From assembly GCA_050010575.1 (NCBI GenBank), contig JBEKKU010000122.1:1-6991 (forward strand): a stretch of 6,991 nt of DNA, read 5' to 3'. Under the pieces are notes generated by a model. The model ran no database searches. It saw nothing but the letters and a program-made list of their open reading frames with translations, and had not been told where the DNA came from. Shown one piece after another: positions 1 through 5,719 of this stretch (its first letter is position 1; the number at the start of each line of letters is the position of its first letter). The translations under genes and the position numbers were made by a program. This DNA is from Palsa-1188 sp050010575 (GTDB taxonomy: Bacteria > Bacillota > DSM-12270 > Thermacetogeniales > Thermacetogeniaceae).

Positions 1-271
1 CCAATATTTTCTGACCGTCACGTTCGATCGTGATCTGCCTGCCCTTGGCCTGGTAGATCAGCAGAGGTTCGAATCCGATAAAGGAGTAGCGGGCCAGTTG
101 CTCGCCGCCTTCGACACTCTCCAGCAAGTAGGTGTAGGGCCCGGCAGCGGCCTTCATGAAGATGGAGATCGGGGTATCGAGATCTACCACCAGTTCATCC
201 CACACCGGGGTGATCCCGAACCGGCCGTTCTCAGGTTCCTCCAGGTAGTCATCACGCAAAGGATAGGCCAT
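1..271 (-). CDS. trpE: Anthranilate synthase component I, N-terminal part (partial)
   Basis: TrpE, with the TrpG glutaminase, converts chorismate and glutamine to anthranilate, the first committed step of tryptophan synthesis in the cytosol. Only the first 90 codons are present; the gene runs off the left edge. The N-terminal family pattern is clear: TPISIFMK at residues 33-40 and LLESVEGGEQLARYSFIGF at residues 49-67. This region carries residues of the tryptophan feedback site in known TrpE proteins. I chose the ATG at 269-271 because it opens the frame that carries these motifs. A GGAGGG ribosome binding site lies 10 nt upstream. A second ATG (274-276) sits closer to that site but opens another frame. 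The homologous aminodeoxychorismate synthase PabB is less likely because of the strong TrpE-type N-terminus and the trp-style leader upstream. Confidence 0.9.
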   Translation of the reverse strand, partial: MAYPLRDDYLEEPENGRFGITPVWDELVVDLDTPISIFMKAAAGPYTYLLESVEGGEQLARYSFIGFEPLLIYQAKGRQITIERDGQKIL

Positions 272-290
272 ACCATGCTCTCCCTCCAAT

Positions 291-321
291 ACAAAAGCCA
301 GCACCCAAATGAGTGCTGGCT
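291..321 (-). terminator. Intrinsic terminator (attenuator) in the trpE leader
   Basis: On the minus strand a perfect 9-bp stem, AGCCAGCAC (313-321) with GTGCTGGCT (296-304), encloses an 8-nt loop and is followed by TTTTGT. It lies 20 nt upstream of the trpE start and downstream of a strong promoter, so it would abort transcription before trpE. Part of its 5' arm (311-318) can pair instead with upstream leader: TGCTG at 334-338 and the last GAG triplet at 346-348, with a 7-nt bulge. That is a weak candidate antiterminator and was judged by eye only. Confidence 0.85.
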
Positions 322-345
322 CGAATGCCCTAACAGCAAATAACC

Positions 346-393
346 CTCAGCTCAGCTCATCTCGTCTCGACTCATCTCGGCTCGTCTATGCTC
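346..393 (-). promoter_or_regulatory. Probable TRAP (MtrB) binding site: ten (G/U)AG triplets
   Basis: In the minus-strand RNA there are ten GAG or UAG triplets, at plus positions 391, 386, 381, 376, 371, 366, 361, 356, 351 and 346 (left base of each). All are separated by exactly two nucleotides. Nine are GAG and one (386-388) is UAG. A further UAG at 400-402 may serve as an eleventh. The trp RNA-binding attenuation protein is an 11-subunit ring that, when loaded with tryptophan, wraps RNA carrying GAG/UAG repeats with 2-3 nt spacers. In Bacillus such a site overlaps the antiterminator, so binding favours the terminator. Promoter, repeats, terminator and trpE follow in just that order here. 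TRAP itself is not encoded in the window. Confidence 0.88.
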
Positions 394-451
394 ATATTGC
401 TATGAAGTTGTCACCATGCTCTGCGCTCAACTGTAATTTAAACTCAAAGAT

Positions 452-481
452 AGTATACTGTCTGCCGTCTTGTCCTGTCAA
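452..481 (-). promoter_or_regulatory. Sigma-A-type promoter of the trp operon
   Basis: On the minus strand a perfect TTGACA (-35, positions 476-481) is followed by an 18-nt spacer and TATACT (-10, positions 452-457), five of six bases from consensus. The predicted start is near position 445. This gives a leader of about 175 nt that contains the TRAP triplets and the attenuator. The promoter lies just after the yjdF stop codon. Confidence 0.85.
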
Positions 482-526
482 TATATTTTAGGCGATTTGA
501 AGATTTACGGTTAAAACACGTAGCAC

Positions 527-937
527 TTACCGGCCGCGGTGCTTGGCCTTGGCTTTCTGCCGGGCAATCTCCCGCTTGCGCTCTGCCAGCGCCTCTCTTT
601 CCTGGCGAGAGATGATGCGCCGCTCCTGCTTGCGGCTCTCCAGTTCCGCCTGGATCGCCTGCTGTGCCCTGGTGCCCGCGCCACTATCCTTAGTCGCCCT
701 GGCAGCCTACCGCAGCATACGCTTTGGGTTGATCCACCGCTCCAACAAAGGTTTCGTATTTACCTCCGCTCGAACGGCGGCCAGTAACGGCCCGGCCCTG
801 GTGACGGCGAACTTTAGTACCTCATCATTGTGTGGCTCCGTCCCGAAGATATGGCGGCAGGCTCTGAGCCGCGATCCGGCTGACTCATCCAAGACTCCTG
901 CCCAGTATTGCCCATCGTAGTAAATGATCAACTGCAT
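527..937 (-). pseudogene. yjdF: YjdF family protein (DUF2992) with an in-frame amber codon
   Basis: The protein function is unknown; members are small proteins with a basic, charged C-terminal tail. Residues 1-76 match the conserved family core: a start MQLIIYYDGQYWAGV, then RHIFGTEPHNDEVL, and WINPKR near residue 70. Codon 77 (707-709) is TAG. The same frame then continues open for 59 codons to TAA at 527-529. This part has the typical Lys/Arg/Glu/Gln-rich tail ending in KAKAKHRGR. The full 136-codon length is close to the usual family size, so one base change separates this from an intact gene. The start is ATG at 935-937 with AGGAGGGG 6 nt upstream. Possible explanations are a recent nonsense mutation, a sequencing error, suppression, or pyrrolysine insertion. 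TAG also ends dusB and both toxin-antitoxin genes here, so it acts as a normal stop in this genome. Confidence 0.85.
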
Positions 938-943
938 GCAAAT

Positions 944-1076
944 CCCCTCCTGCGGTCTTCAGGAACGATGGACATCCCGAGGGGGGAAGGATACGACACC
1001 GGCCGCATGCTATATGGCGGTAAACTCTAATGACCAATGCATCCGGACTACCAACCGGACCGTGTTTTTTCGTTCC
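944..1076 (-). promoter_or_regulatory. Candidate yjdF riboswitch in the yjdF leader
   Basis: The yjdF leader starts just downstream of a promoter and can fold into a multi-stem domain. A closing 7-bp stem pairs GGAACGA (1070-1076) with TCGTTCC (962-968). An inner stem pairs ACAC with GTGT (about 1062-1065 with 996-999). Two hairpins lie inside: TCCGG/CCGGA (1042-1059) and CCGC/GCGG (1003-1020). CCCCTC at 979-984 can pair with GAGGGG of the ribosome binding site at 944-949, offering a way to switch translation. In Firmicutes, yjdF homologues are typically preceded by the yjdF RNA motif, reported to bind azaaromatic compounds and to raise expression. The assignment rests on position and hand-drawn pairing; I did not match it to the family consensus. 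Confidence 0.65.
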
Positions 1077-1082
1077 GAGTAG

Positions 1083-1091
1083 ATTATAACA
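1083..1091 (-). promoter_or_regulatory. Extended -10 promoter for yjdF
   Basis: The minus strand reads TGTTATAAT, a perfect TATAAT with the TG extension one base upstream. The predicted start, around 1076-1078, coincides with the 5' edge of the leader's closing stem. I see no good -35 box; an extended -10 element can work without one. The promoter sits directly after the toxin stop codon with no terminator between, so read-through from the toxin-antitoxin pair is possible. Confidence 0.75.
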
Positions 1092-1099
1092 TAAACAGC

Positions 1100-1408
1100 C
1101 TATTCCTCAGTAATGTCTTGCATACGAAAGAGCCTCGCAGCATTAAAAACTTGCAGGATAAATACTTTTCCCTTACGAACCGTATAAACCAAGCGATAAT
1201 TTTTATGGATAATTTCCCGGATCTGGGGCTGTCCTACTTCCGGCACGACCCTGCCTATCTCCGGAAAATCCGGTATGCTCCTGCATACTTCGAGAAGTTC
1301 ATCCGCAAATCGGATCGCGTTTTCTATGTTATCCCTGGCTATATATTCCGTTATCTCCTGGATGTCTGAAGCGGCCTGTTTAGTAAGAAAAAAAATTCTC
1401 TTGGACAT
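1100..1408 (-). CDS. Type II toxin, RelE/ParE family
   Basis: A 102-residue protein with the RelE/ParE toxin layout. An N-terminal strand and long helix (residues about 4-45, with DIQEITEYIARDN) lead to IPDFPEIGRVVPE (about 45-57). The C-terminal strands read IREIIHKNYRLVYTV and KVFILQVFNAARLF. In this superfamily the RelE branch cleaves ribosome-bound mRNA, while the ParE branch poisons DNA gyrase. The features seen (plasmid-stabilisation-like, no clear RelE catalytic set) lean towards ParE, but I cannot decide. The ATG lies 3 nt after the antitoxin stop and has only a weak ribosome binding site, which suggests translational coupling. Base composition is AT-richer than in the cofactor genes, consistent with acquisition. 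It ends in TAG. Confidence 0.85.
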   Translation of the reverse strand: MSKRIFFLTKQAASDIQEITEYIARDNIENAIRFADELLEVCRSIPDFPEIGRVVPEVGQPQIREIIHKNYRLVYTVRKGKVFILQVFNAARLFRMQDITEE

Positions 1409-1411
1409 TTG

Positions 1412-1699
1412 CTATTTATCATCAACCATTTTGCTTTTCAATCCTTGCAAAAAATCTTCCCCATCCACCACCTGATCAGACTCTGCATCCCGCAATCCTG
1501 ACACAAGCCCTTTCATAAAACATAACTCTTCCAGCTTTCGCTGGTATTCTTCTACAGATTCAAGTACGGCCGCCGGCCGGCCATGCTGCGTTAAAATGAT
1601 CGTCCGACGGTTTTTCTTCAAGCTTTCAAGAATTTCAGAGGTATTGGTTCGGAATTCGGTAACAGGCTGAATATCAGTGGTCAAATCCAGATTTTCCAT
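1412..1699 (-). CDS. Type II antitoxin, Phd/YefM family
   Basis: A 95-residue protein. Residues about 8-50 carry the Phd/YefM DNA-binding fold: TDIQPVTEFRTNTSEILESL, then RRTIILTQHGRPAAVLES. The acidic C-terminal part (from about residue 52) would bind and neutralise the toxin encoded just downstream. In this family the antitoxin, alone or with toxin, represses its own promoter. The ATG at 1697-1699 has an AGGAGG ribosome binding site 8 nt upstream. The gene precedes its toxin, the usual order for the family, and ends in TAG 3 nt before the toxin start. Confidence 0.88.
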   Translation of the reverse strand: MENLDLTTDIQPVTEFRTNTSEILESLKKNRRTIILTQHGRPAAVLESVEEYQRKLEELCFMKGLVSGLRDAESDQVVDGEDFLQGLKSKMVDDK

Positions 1700-1730
1700 A
1701 CTATTGCCTCCTAAATATCTTCATAAATTA

Positions 1731-1759
1731 ATTATAAAAGATTTTTAAAAGACCTTCAA
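1731..1759 (-). promoter_or_regulatory. Promoter of the toxin-antitoxin pair
   Basis: On the minus strand TTGAAG (-35, 1754-1759) lies 17 nt before a perfect TATAAT (-10, 1731-1736). The antitoxin start codon is about 30 nt downstream. The stretch between the dusB stop and this promoter shows no clear terminator hairpin. Confidence 0.75.
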
Positions 1760-1766
1760 TGACCTT
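1751..1766. repeat. Direct repeat at the toxin-antitoxin promoter, possible operator
   Basis: GACCTT occurs at 1751-1756 and again at 1761-1766, a spacing of 10 bp, about one helical turn. It overlaps the -35 box, a suitable place for autorepression by the antitoxin complex. Antitoxin operators in this family are more often palindromic, so the role is a guess. Confidence 0.35.
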
Positions 1767-1818
1767 TTTCTTTGCCCTTTTCCCCGGCGTACACTATTGA
1801 TGGAAACTGGTAAGGAAA

Positions 1819-2811
1819 CTAAAACTCTTCCTGGTAGGATTGCAGCAGGAGGCGCACCTCGTCGGGGGTGCGGGCGGCGTTGATGGCTGCCCGGCGCTGG
1901 GCGGCGCCGGGCAGCCCCTTGAGGTACCAGGCCAGTTGCTTGCGCATTTGCAGCAGGGCAGTGGCAGCGTCCTTCAGGGACAGGGTCAGATCGAAATGGG
2001 TGAGCGCCTGGGCGATCCGCTCCTTTGGCGAGGGTTCCGGCAACAATTCACCTGTCGCCAGAAAATGCACAGTGCGGGAGAACAGCCAGGGGTTGCCCAG
2101 GGCGCCGCGGCCGATCATCACGGCGTCGCAGCCGGTCTCCTCCAACATCCGTCCAGCGTCCTGGGGCGTGAAGATGTCCCCGTTGCCGATCACCGGGATG
2201 GAGACCGACTGCCTCACCTCCCGGATGGCGTTCCAATCCGCCCGCCCGGAGTAGAACTGGTCGCGGGTGCGCCCGTGCACCGCCACCGCTGCCGCTCCGT
2301 TCAATTCGGCCAGCCGGGCCAGGTCCGGGGCAACCAACTCCCCCTCGCTCCAGCCCTTGCGCATCTTCACCGTCACCGGTACCGGAGTGACCGCATCTAC
2401 CACCGCCCGGATGATGGCTGCCGCCCGGGGCAGGTCCTGCATCAAGGCGCAACCCTCATGATTCCTGACGATCTTCGGGGTCGGGCAACCCATGTTGATA
2501 TCTACCACCGCTGCTCCCTGTTCCACCACTACCCGCGCCGCCCGGGCGGCCTTGTCCGGGTCGGCCCCGAAGATCTGCACCGCCACCGGCCAGTCCTCCC
2601 CGTCCAGGTCAAACAGAGCATAGGTGCGGGCGTTCCGGTAGAGGATGGCGTCGCAGTTGACCATCTCCGTAAACACCAAACCGCACCCCGCCTGGTGCGC
2701 CAGGATGCGATAAGCCTTGTCGGTAAAACCGGCCAGGGGGGCGGCCAGAACCTGGTTTGGCAGGGCCAGGCCGCCGATGATTGCAGAAGTGCGGGCATTG
2801 GCGCCGGTAAT
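1819..2811 (-). CDS. dusB: tRNA-dihydrouridine synthase, DusB type
   Basis: An FMN enzyme that reduces uridine to dihydrouridine in tRNA, using NADPH. The TIM-barrel motifs are in order: LAAPLAGFTDKAYR near the N-terminus, TEMVNCDAI, then the catalytic-cysteine motif INMGCPTPKIV (Cys about residue 109). VHGRTRDQFYSGRADW follows, then the phosphate-binding GNGDI and MIGRGALGNPWLF. The start is unresolved. The conserved N-terminal segment lies in this frame, but between the in-frame TAA (2827-2829) and TTG at 2677-2679 there is no ATG, GTG or TTG. A good AAGGAG (2823-2828) precedes ATT at 2809-2811 by 11 nt; I use ATT as a provisional start, giving 330 residues, the family's normal size. A one-base frameshift after the out-of-frame ATG at 2796-2798 would also explain it. 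The TTG at 2679 would cut into the barrel's first motif. Confidence 0.88.
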   Translation of the reverse strand: MTGANARTSAIIGGLALPNQVLAAPLAGFTDKAYRILAHQAGCGLVFTEMVNCDAILYRNARTYALFDLDGEDWPVAVQIFGADPDKAARAARVVVEQGAAVVDINMGCPTPKIVRNHEGCALMQDLPRAAAIIRAVVDAVTPVPVTVKMRKGWSEGELVAPDLARLAELNGAAAVAVHGRTRDQFYSGRADWNAIREVRQSVSIPVIGNGDIFTPQDAGRMLEETGCDAVMIGRGALGNPWLFSRTVHFLATGELLPEPSPKERIAQALTHFDLTLSLKDAATALLQMRKQLAWYLKGLPGAAQRRAAINAARTPDEVRLLLQSYQEEF

Positions 2812-2876
2812 AGGCGGTTCAACTCCTTAGTACAGCATAAAGACTTAAAATGCAATAATGCAGGCCTGGCCCCGGT

Positions 2877-3647
2877 TCAATCGCTGCGGTTGCGCTCATA
2901 GATTAGCTTGAGGCCATGCAGGGTCAGGTTAGGGTTGACATGGGTGACGATCGAAGTGCCCTGACAGATCAGGCGAGCCAGACCACCAGTAGCCACGACC
3001 ACGGCATCCTGGCCAATCTCGGCCTTGATGCGCGCCACGATGCCATCCACCTGCCCCACAAAACCGAAATAGATGCCAGACTGCATGCTGACTACGGTAT
3101 TCTTGCCGATCACCTGTGCCGGATGAGCAAATTCGACGCGCGGCAGCTTGGCCGCTTTCACGAACAGTGCTTCGGTGGAGATGGCGACGCCTGGAGCGAT
3201 CGCCCCCCCCAGATACTCGCCCTCACGCGAGATGGCACAATAGGTAGTGGCAGTGCCGAAGTCGACCACCACCGCAGGGCACCCGTAGATATGCGCCGCG
3301 GCCACGGCGTTGACGATGCGATCGGCGCCGACCTCGCGAGGGTTCTCGTAGCGGATCGGCATACCGGTCTTGATGCCGGGGCCGACGACCAGGGGTTCCT
3401 TGCCGAAATAACGGCGGCACATGGTGATGATGATCGGGGTCAGCGGCGGCACCACCGAAGATAGCACCAGGGCTTCAATCTCGCTGAAAGTGAGCCCGCG
3501 GTAGTCGAACAGGTTTTTGATCAGCATCCCCAGGTCGTCGGCGGTGCGCCGGGTGTCCGTCCCGATCCGCCAACTGACGGTCAACTCGTCATTTTTGAAG
3601 ATGCCCAATACGATATTGGTGTTGCCCACGTCAAAGACCAGGATCAT
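2877..3647 (-). CDS. coaX: Type III pantothenate kinase
   Basis: Phosphorylates pantothenate with ATP, the first step of coenzyme A synthesis in the cytosol. Type III enzymes are not inhibited by CoA and need a monovalent cation. The ASKHA-fold motifs are all present in the 256-residue protein: DVGNTN (6-11, phosphate loop), GPGIKTGM (89-96), GADR (107-110, with the catalytic Asp 109), VDFGTATT (128-135), APGV (151-154) and a late ATGG (219-222). I chose ATG at 3645-3647 because it gives the family's standard MILVFDVGNTN start and has a GAGGGGTG ribosome binding site just upstream. A GTG three codons earlier would overlap the birA stop. The gene follows birA with a 5-nt gap, so it is probably translationally coupled. 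Confidence 0.95.
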   Translation of the reverse strand: MILVFDVGNTNIVLGIFKNDELTVSWRIGTDTRRTADDLGMLIKNLFDYRGLTFSEIEALVLSSVVPPLTPIIITMCRRYFGKEPLVVGPGIKTGMPIRYENPREVGADRIVNAVAAAHIYGCPAVVVDFGTATTYCAISREGEYLGGAIAPGVAISTEALFVKAAKLPRVEFAHPAQVIGKNTVVSMQSGIYFGFVGQVDGIVARIKAEIGQDAVVVATGGLARLICQGTSIVTHVNPNLTLHGLKLIYERNRSD

Positions 3648-3652
3648 GGCGT

Positions 3653-4684
3653 TCACCCCTCGCCCACGTCATTATAACTATTTATATCTGAATGATACCT
3701 GATCACGTTCTCCCTGAGCAGGGTAACCTCACCGACGACACAACGGCGGAGCTGCCCGTCGTTTAGACGCACCAACAGACTGCCATCCTCGTCCAGGCCG
3801 CAGGCCACCCCGGAGAACTCTTCCGGTCCTGTCTGCACCCGTACTGCACTGCCTATGGTCACCTGGCACGCCAGCCACTGCTCCCTGACGGCCGCAAAAC
3901 CGTTCCGGCAAAAACGATCATAGTCCTCTTCGAACACTTCCAACAGTCGCCGTGCCAGGGGTACCCGCTGCACCGGCCGTCCGGCGATTATTCTGAGTGA
4001 GGTGGCCCGGTCTGCCAGTTCCGGCGGGAAATCATCCGGTTGCTGGTTGACATTGATGCCGATCCCGACCACCAGGAAGTGTACCTGCTCAGGCGCTGCC
4101 TCCATCTCCACCAGGATACCGCACAGTTTTCGGCTATCGTAGACGATGTCGTTCGGCCACTTGATACCCGTTCGCAAGCCAAGCTGTTCGTTGATCGCCC
4201 GGGCGCAGGAGGCTCCAGCAACCAGGGTCACCTGAGGCACCCGGTAGGGCGCCAATTGTGGACGCAGCACCAGAGACATCCAGATACCCGCCTCCGGCGG
4301 TGAATGCCAGGGACGCTGCCAGCGTCCCCGACCGGCAGTCTGTTCCTCCGCCACCACCAGAGTCCCCTCGGGACAGCCTTGGCGGGCCAGGTCCTGGGCC
4401 ACCTGATTGGTGGAGCCGGCACTGCGCAGGTGGTAGACCTGCCTGCCGAAGCTGCGGGTATGAAGGCCCTTCTGGAGTTCCCGGGGATAGAGCAGGTCGG
4501 GCGTCCCCTCCAGCAGGTAGCCCTGGTTGGGGCCTCCGACAATATCGTAGCCCTGTGCCCTAAGGGTTTCGATCTGCTTCCAGACGGCGCTCCGGCTGAC
4601 CCCCAGGGTCCGGCTCAGGTCCGCTCCGGAAATATGGTGCTCCCGGTTCTGCTCCAGGATATCGAGTATCTGTTCACGGCTCAT
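3653..4684 (-). CDS. birA: Biotin-protein ligase with N-terminal helix-turn-helix (BirA)
   Basis: Activates biotin to biotinyl-5'-AMP and attaches it to carboxylase subunits. The form with a DNA-binding domain also represses biotin genes when loaded. The 343-residue protein has a winged helix-turn-helix (about 1-62, including SGADLSRTLGVSRSAVWKQI), a central ligase domain and a C-terminal SH3-like domain. The ligase domain shows STN (91-93), GRGRWQRPW (118-126, adenylate loop), KWPNDI (175-180, catalytic Lys) and VGIGINVN (206-213). I chose ATG at 4682-4684, 13 nt after the nadC stop. A longer reading that overlaps nadC adds 17 residues not typical of the family. The ribosome binding site is weak (GGTGAT). 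No biotin operator or biotin synthesis gene is visible, so its regulatory targets lie elsewhere. Confidence 0.95.
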   Translation of the reverse strand: MSREQILDILEQNREHHISGADLSRTLGVSRSAVWKQIETLRAQGYDIVGGPNQGYLLEGTPDLLYPRELQKGLHTRSFGRQVYHLRSAGSTNQVAQDLARQGCPEGTLVVAEEQTAGRGRWQRPWHSPPEAGIWMSLVLRPQLAPYRVPQVTLVAGASCARAINEQLGLRTGIKWPNDIVYDSRKLCGILVEMEAAPEQVHFLVVGIGINVNQQPDDFPPELADRATSLRIIAGRPVQRVPLARRLLEVFEEDYDRFCRNGFAAVREQWLACQVTIGSAVRVQTGPEEFSGVACGLDEDGSLLVRLNDGQLRRCVVGEVTLLRENVIRYHSDINSYNDVGEG

Positions 4685-4697
4685 ATCAACATCACCA

Positions 4698-5558
4698 TTA
4701 CCGGTTAATGATTCCTTGTTTAATCTCTCCCACATCCATGCTGATGTCCAGCGCCCTGACGGAATGAGTGATGGCGCCGACCGAGATCAGGTCGACACCG
4801 GTCTCTGCCACCGCCCGGATATTGGCGGCGGTGATATTGCCCGAGGCCTCCAGCAGTGCCCGGCCACTGGCCAGTTGCACCGCCTCTCGCATCAGGCCGG
4901 TTGGCATGTTGTCCAACAAAACCAGATCAGCGCCGGCATCCAGGGCCTCCTGAAGCTGAGCCAGGCTCTCCACCTCGACCTCGACCCGGACTGTATGGGG
5001 CGCTGCCTCCCGGGCGCGGTGCACAGCCGCAGCGATACCCCCAGCCAGTTTTAGATGGTTGTCCTTGATCAGGATGCCGTCAAACAGGCCGGTCCGGTGG
5101 TTGTGACCGCCGCCAGCCCGCACCGCATACTTCTCTAAAACACGCAGACCGGGGGTGGTCTTCCGGGTGTCAACCAGGCAGGCGCCGGTACCGGCGATCA
5201 GGTCGACCAGGCGCCGGGTGGCAGTGGCAATGCCGGAGAGGTGCCGCAAGATATTCAGGGCGGTGCGCTCCCCGGTCAACAATGCCCGGCCGTCACCACG
5301 CACCCTGGCAATCACGCTGCCCGGCCTCAGTTCACCGCCATCCGGCAGCAGTTCCTCAAATGCCACTTTGGAATCCAGGATCTGAAAGACACGTTCCGCC
5401 ACCGGGAGGCCGGCCAGCACACCAGCTTCCTTGCTATGGATCAGAGCCACCGCGGTCGCTCCCCTGTCAACCAGAGCATCCGTGGTCAGGTCGCCTCCAC
5501 CCACGTCCTCGGCCAGTGCTCTCAGCACCGCTTCCTCGATTATCCAGACCGGAAGCAT
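4698..5558 (-). CDS. nadC: Nicotinate-nucleotide pyrophosphorylase (quinolinate phosphoribosyltransferase)
   Basis: Converts quinolinate and PRPP to nicotinate mononucleotide, CO2 and pyrophosphate, in de novo NAD synthesis. The 286-residue length is standard. Conserved stretches are EDVGGGDLTTD (17-27), GERTALN (96-102), DTRKTTPGLR (130-139), GGGHNHRTGLFDG (149-161), IKDNH (164-168), EVEVE (193-197), LLDN (214-217), EASG (237-240) and SVGAITHS (259-266). These supply the basic PRPP/quinolinate pocket and the acidic metal-binding residues. ATG at 5556-5558 gives the usual N-terminus; the ribosome binding site (about AAGGGCGG) is modest. It follows nadB in the pathway and in the transcript, but 161 nt separate them, longer than the other gaps in the block. 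Confidence 0.96.
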   Translation of the reverse strand: MLPVWIIEEAVLRALAEDVGGGDLTTDALVDRGATAVALIHSKEAGVLAGLPVAERVFQILDSKVAFEELLPDGGELRPGSVIARVRGDGRALLTGERTALNILRHLSGIATATRRLVDLIAGTGACLVDTRKTTPGLRVLEKYAVRAGGGHNHRTGLFDGILIKDNHLKLAGGIAAAVHRAREAAPHTVRVEVEVESLAQLQEALDAGADLVLLDNMPTGLMREAVQLASGRALLEASGNITAANIRAVAETGVDLISVGAITHSVRALDISMDVGEIKQGIINR

Positions 5559-5632
5559 ATAAATCCGCCCTTCTTTGAGAGTAGATCAATGGAACAAGAA
5601 AACCATCCCTGTGATATATACCAAAAGGACGT

Positions 5633-5649
5633 CTCCGTGCCACTCCGTG
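5633..5649. repeat. CTCCGTG direct repeat in the nadB-nadC gap
   Basis: CTCCGTG occurs at 5633-5639 and 5643-5649, one helical turn apart, within the 161-nt gap. On the coding strand it reads CACGGAG twice. The gap (5559-5719) shows no gene, no strong promoter and no terminator with a U-tract. The repeat could be a protein site or a remnant of a dispersed element; I have no evidence for either. Confidence 0.4.
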
Positions 5650-5719
5650 TCACTGAAGCGAGATCGGCCCGCTCTTTAATTATGTCCAGAATTTTTAAGG
5701 AGATATATGATCGAGCGTC

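Noticed and set aside
370..420. Short start-stop frames in the trp leader that might encode a leader peptide
   Set aside because: They run five to seven codons (for example MVTTS and MSIDEPR) and contain no tryptophan codon, so ribosome-stalling attenuation is not supported.
527..550. A T-box-like string (CACCGCGG on the minus strand) upstream of trpE
   Set aside because: It lacks the rest of the T-box core and lies inside the yjdF C-terminal codons, upstream of the trp promoter, so it is not in the trp leader RNA.
1037..1369. A 110-residue plus-strand reading frame opposite the toxin gene
   Set aside because: It is the antisense shadow of the RelE/ParE-like toxin; it has no ribosome binding site and no recognisable motif, while the minus strand has a clear family match and a paired antitoxin.
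1802..1820. GGAAACT direct repeat at the dusB stop codon
   Set aside because: It is a seven-base repeat, 12 bp apart and partly within the end of dusB, with no other sign of an attachment site or target duplication.
1840..2901. A 353-residue plus-strand open frame opposite dusB
   Set aside because: It results from high GC opposite a real gene. Its composition is full of Gly, Arg, Gln and His without domain features, and it runs antisense through strongly conserved DusB motifs.
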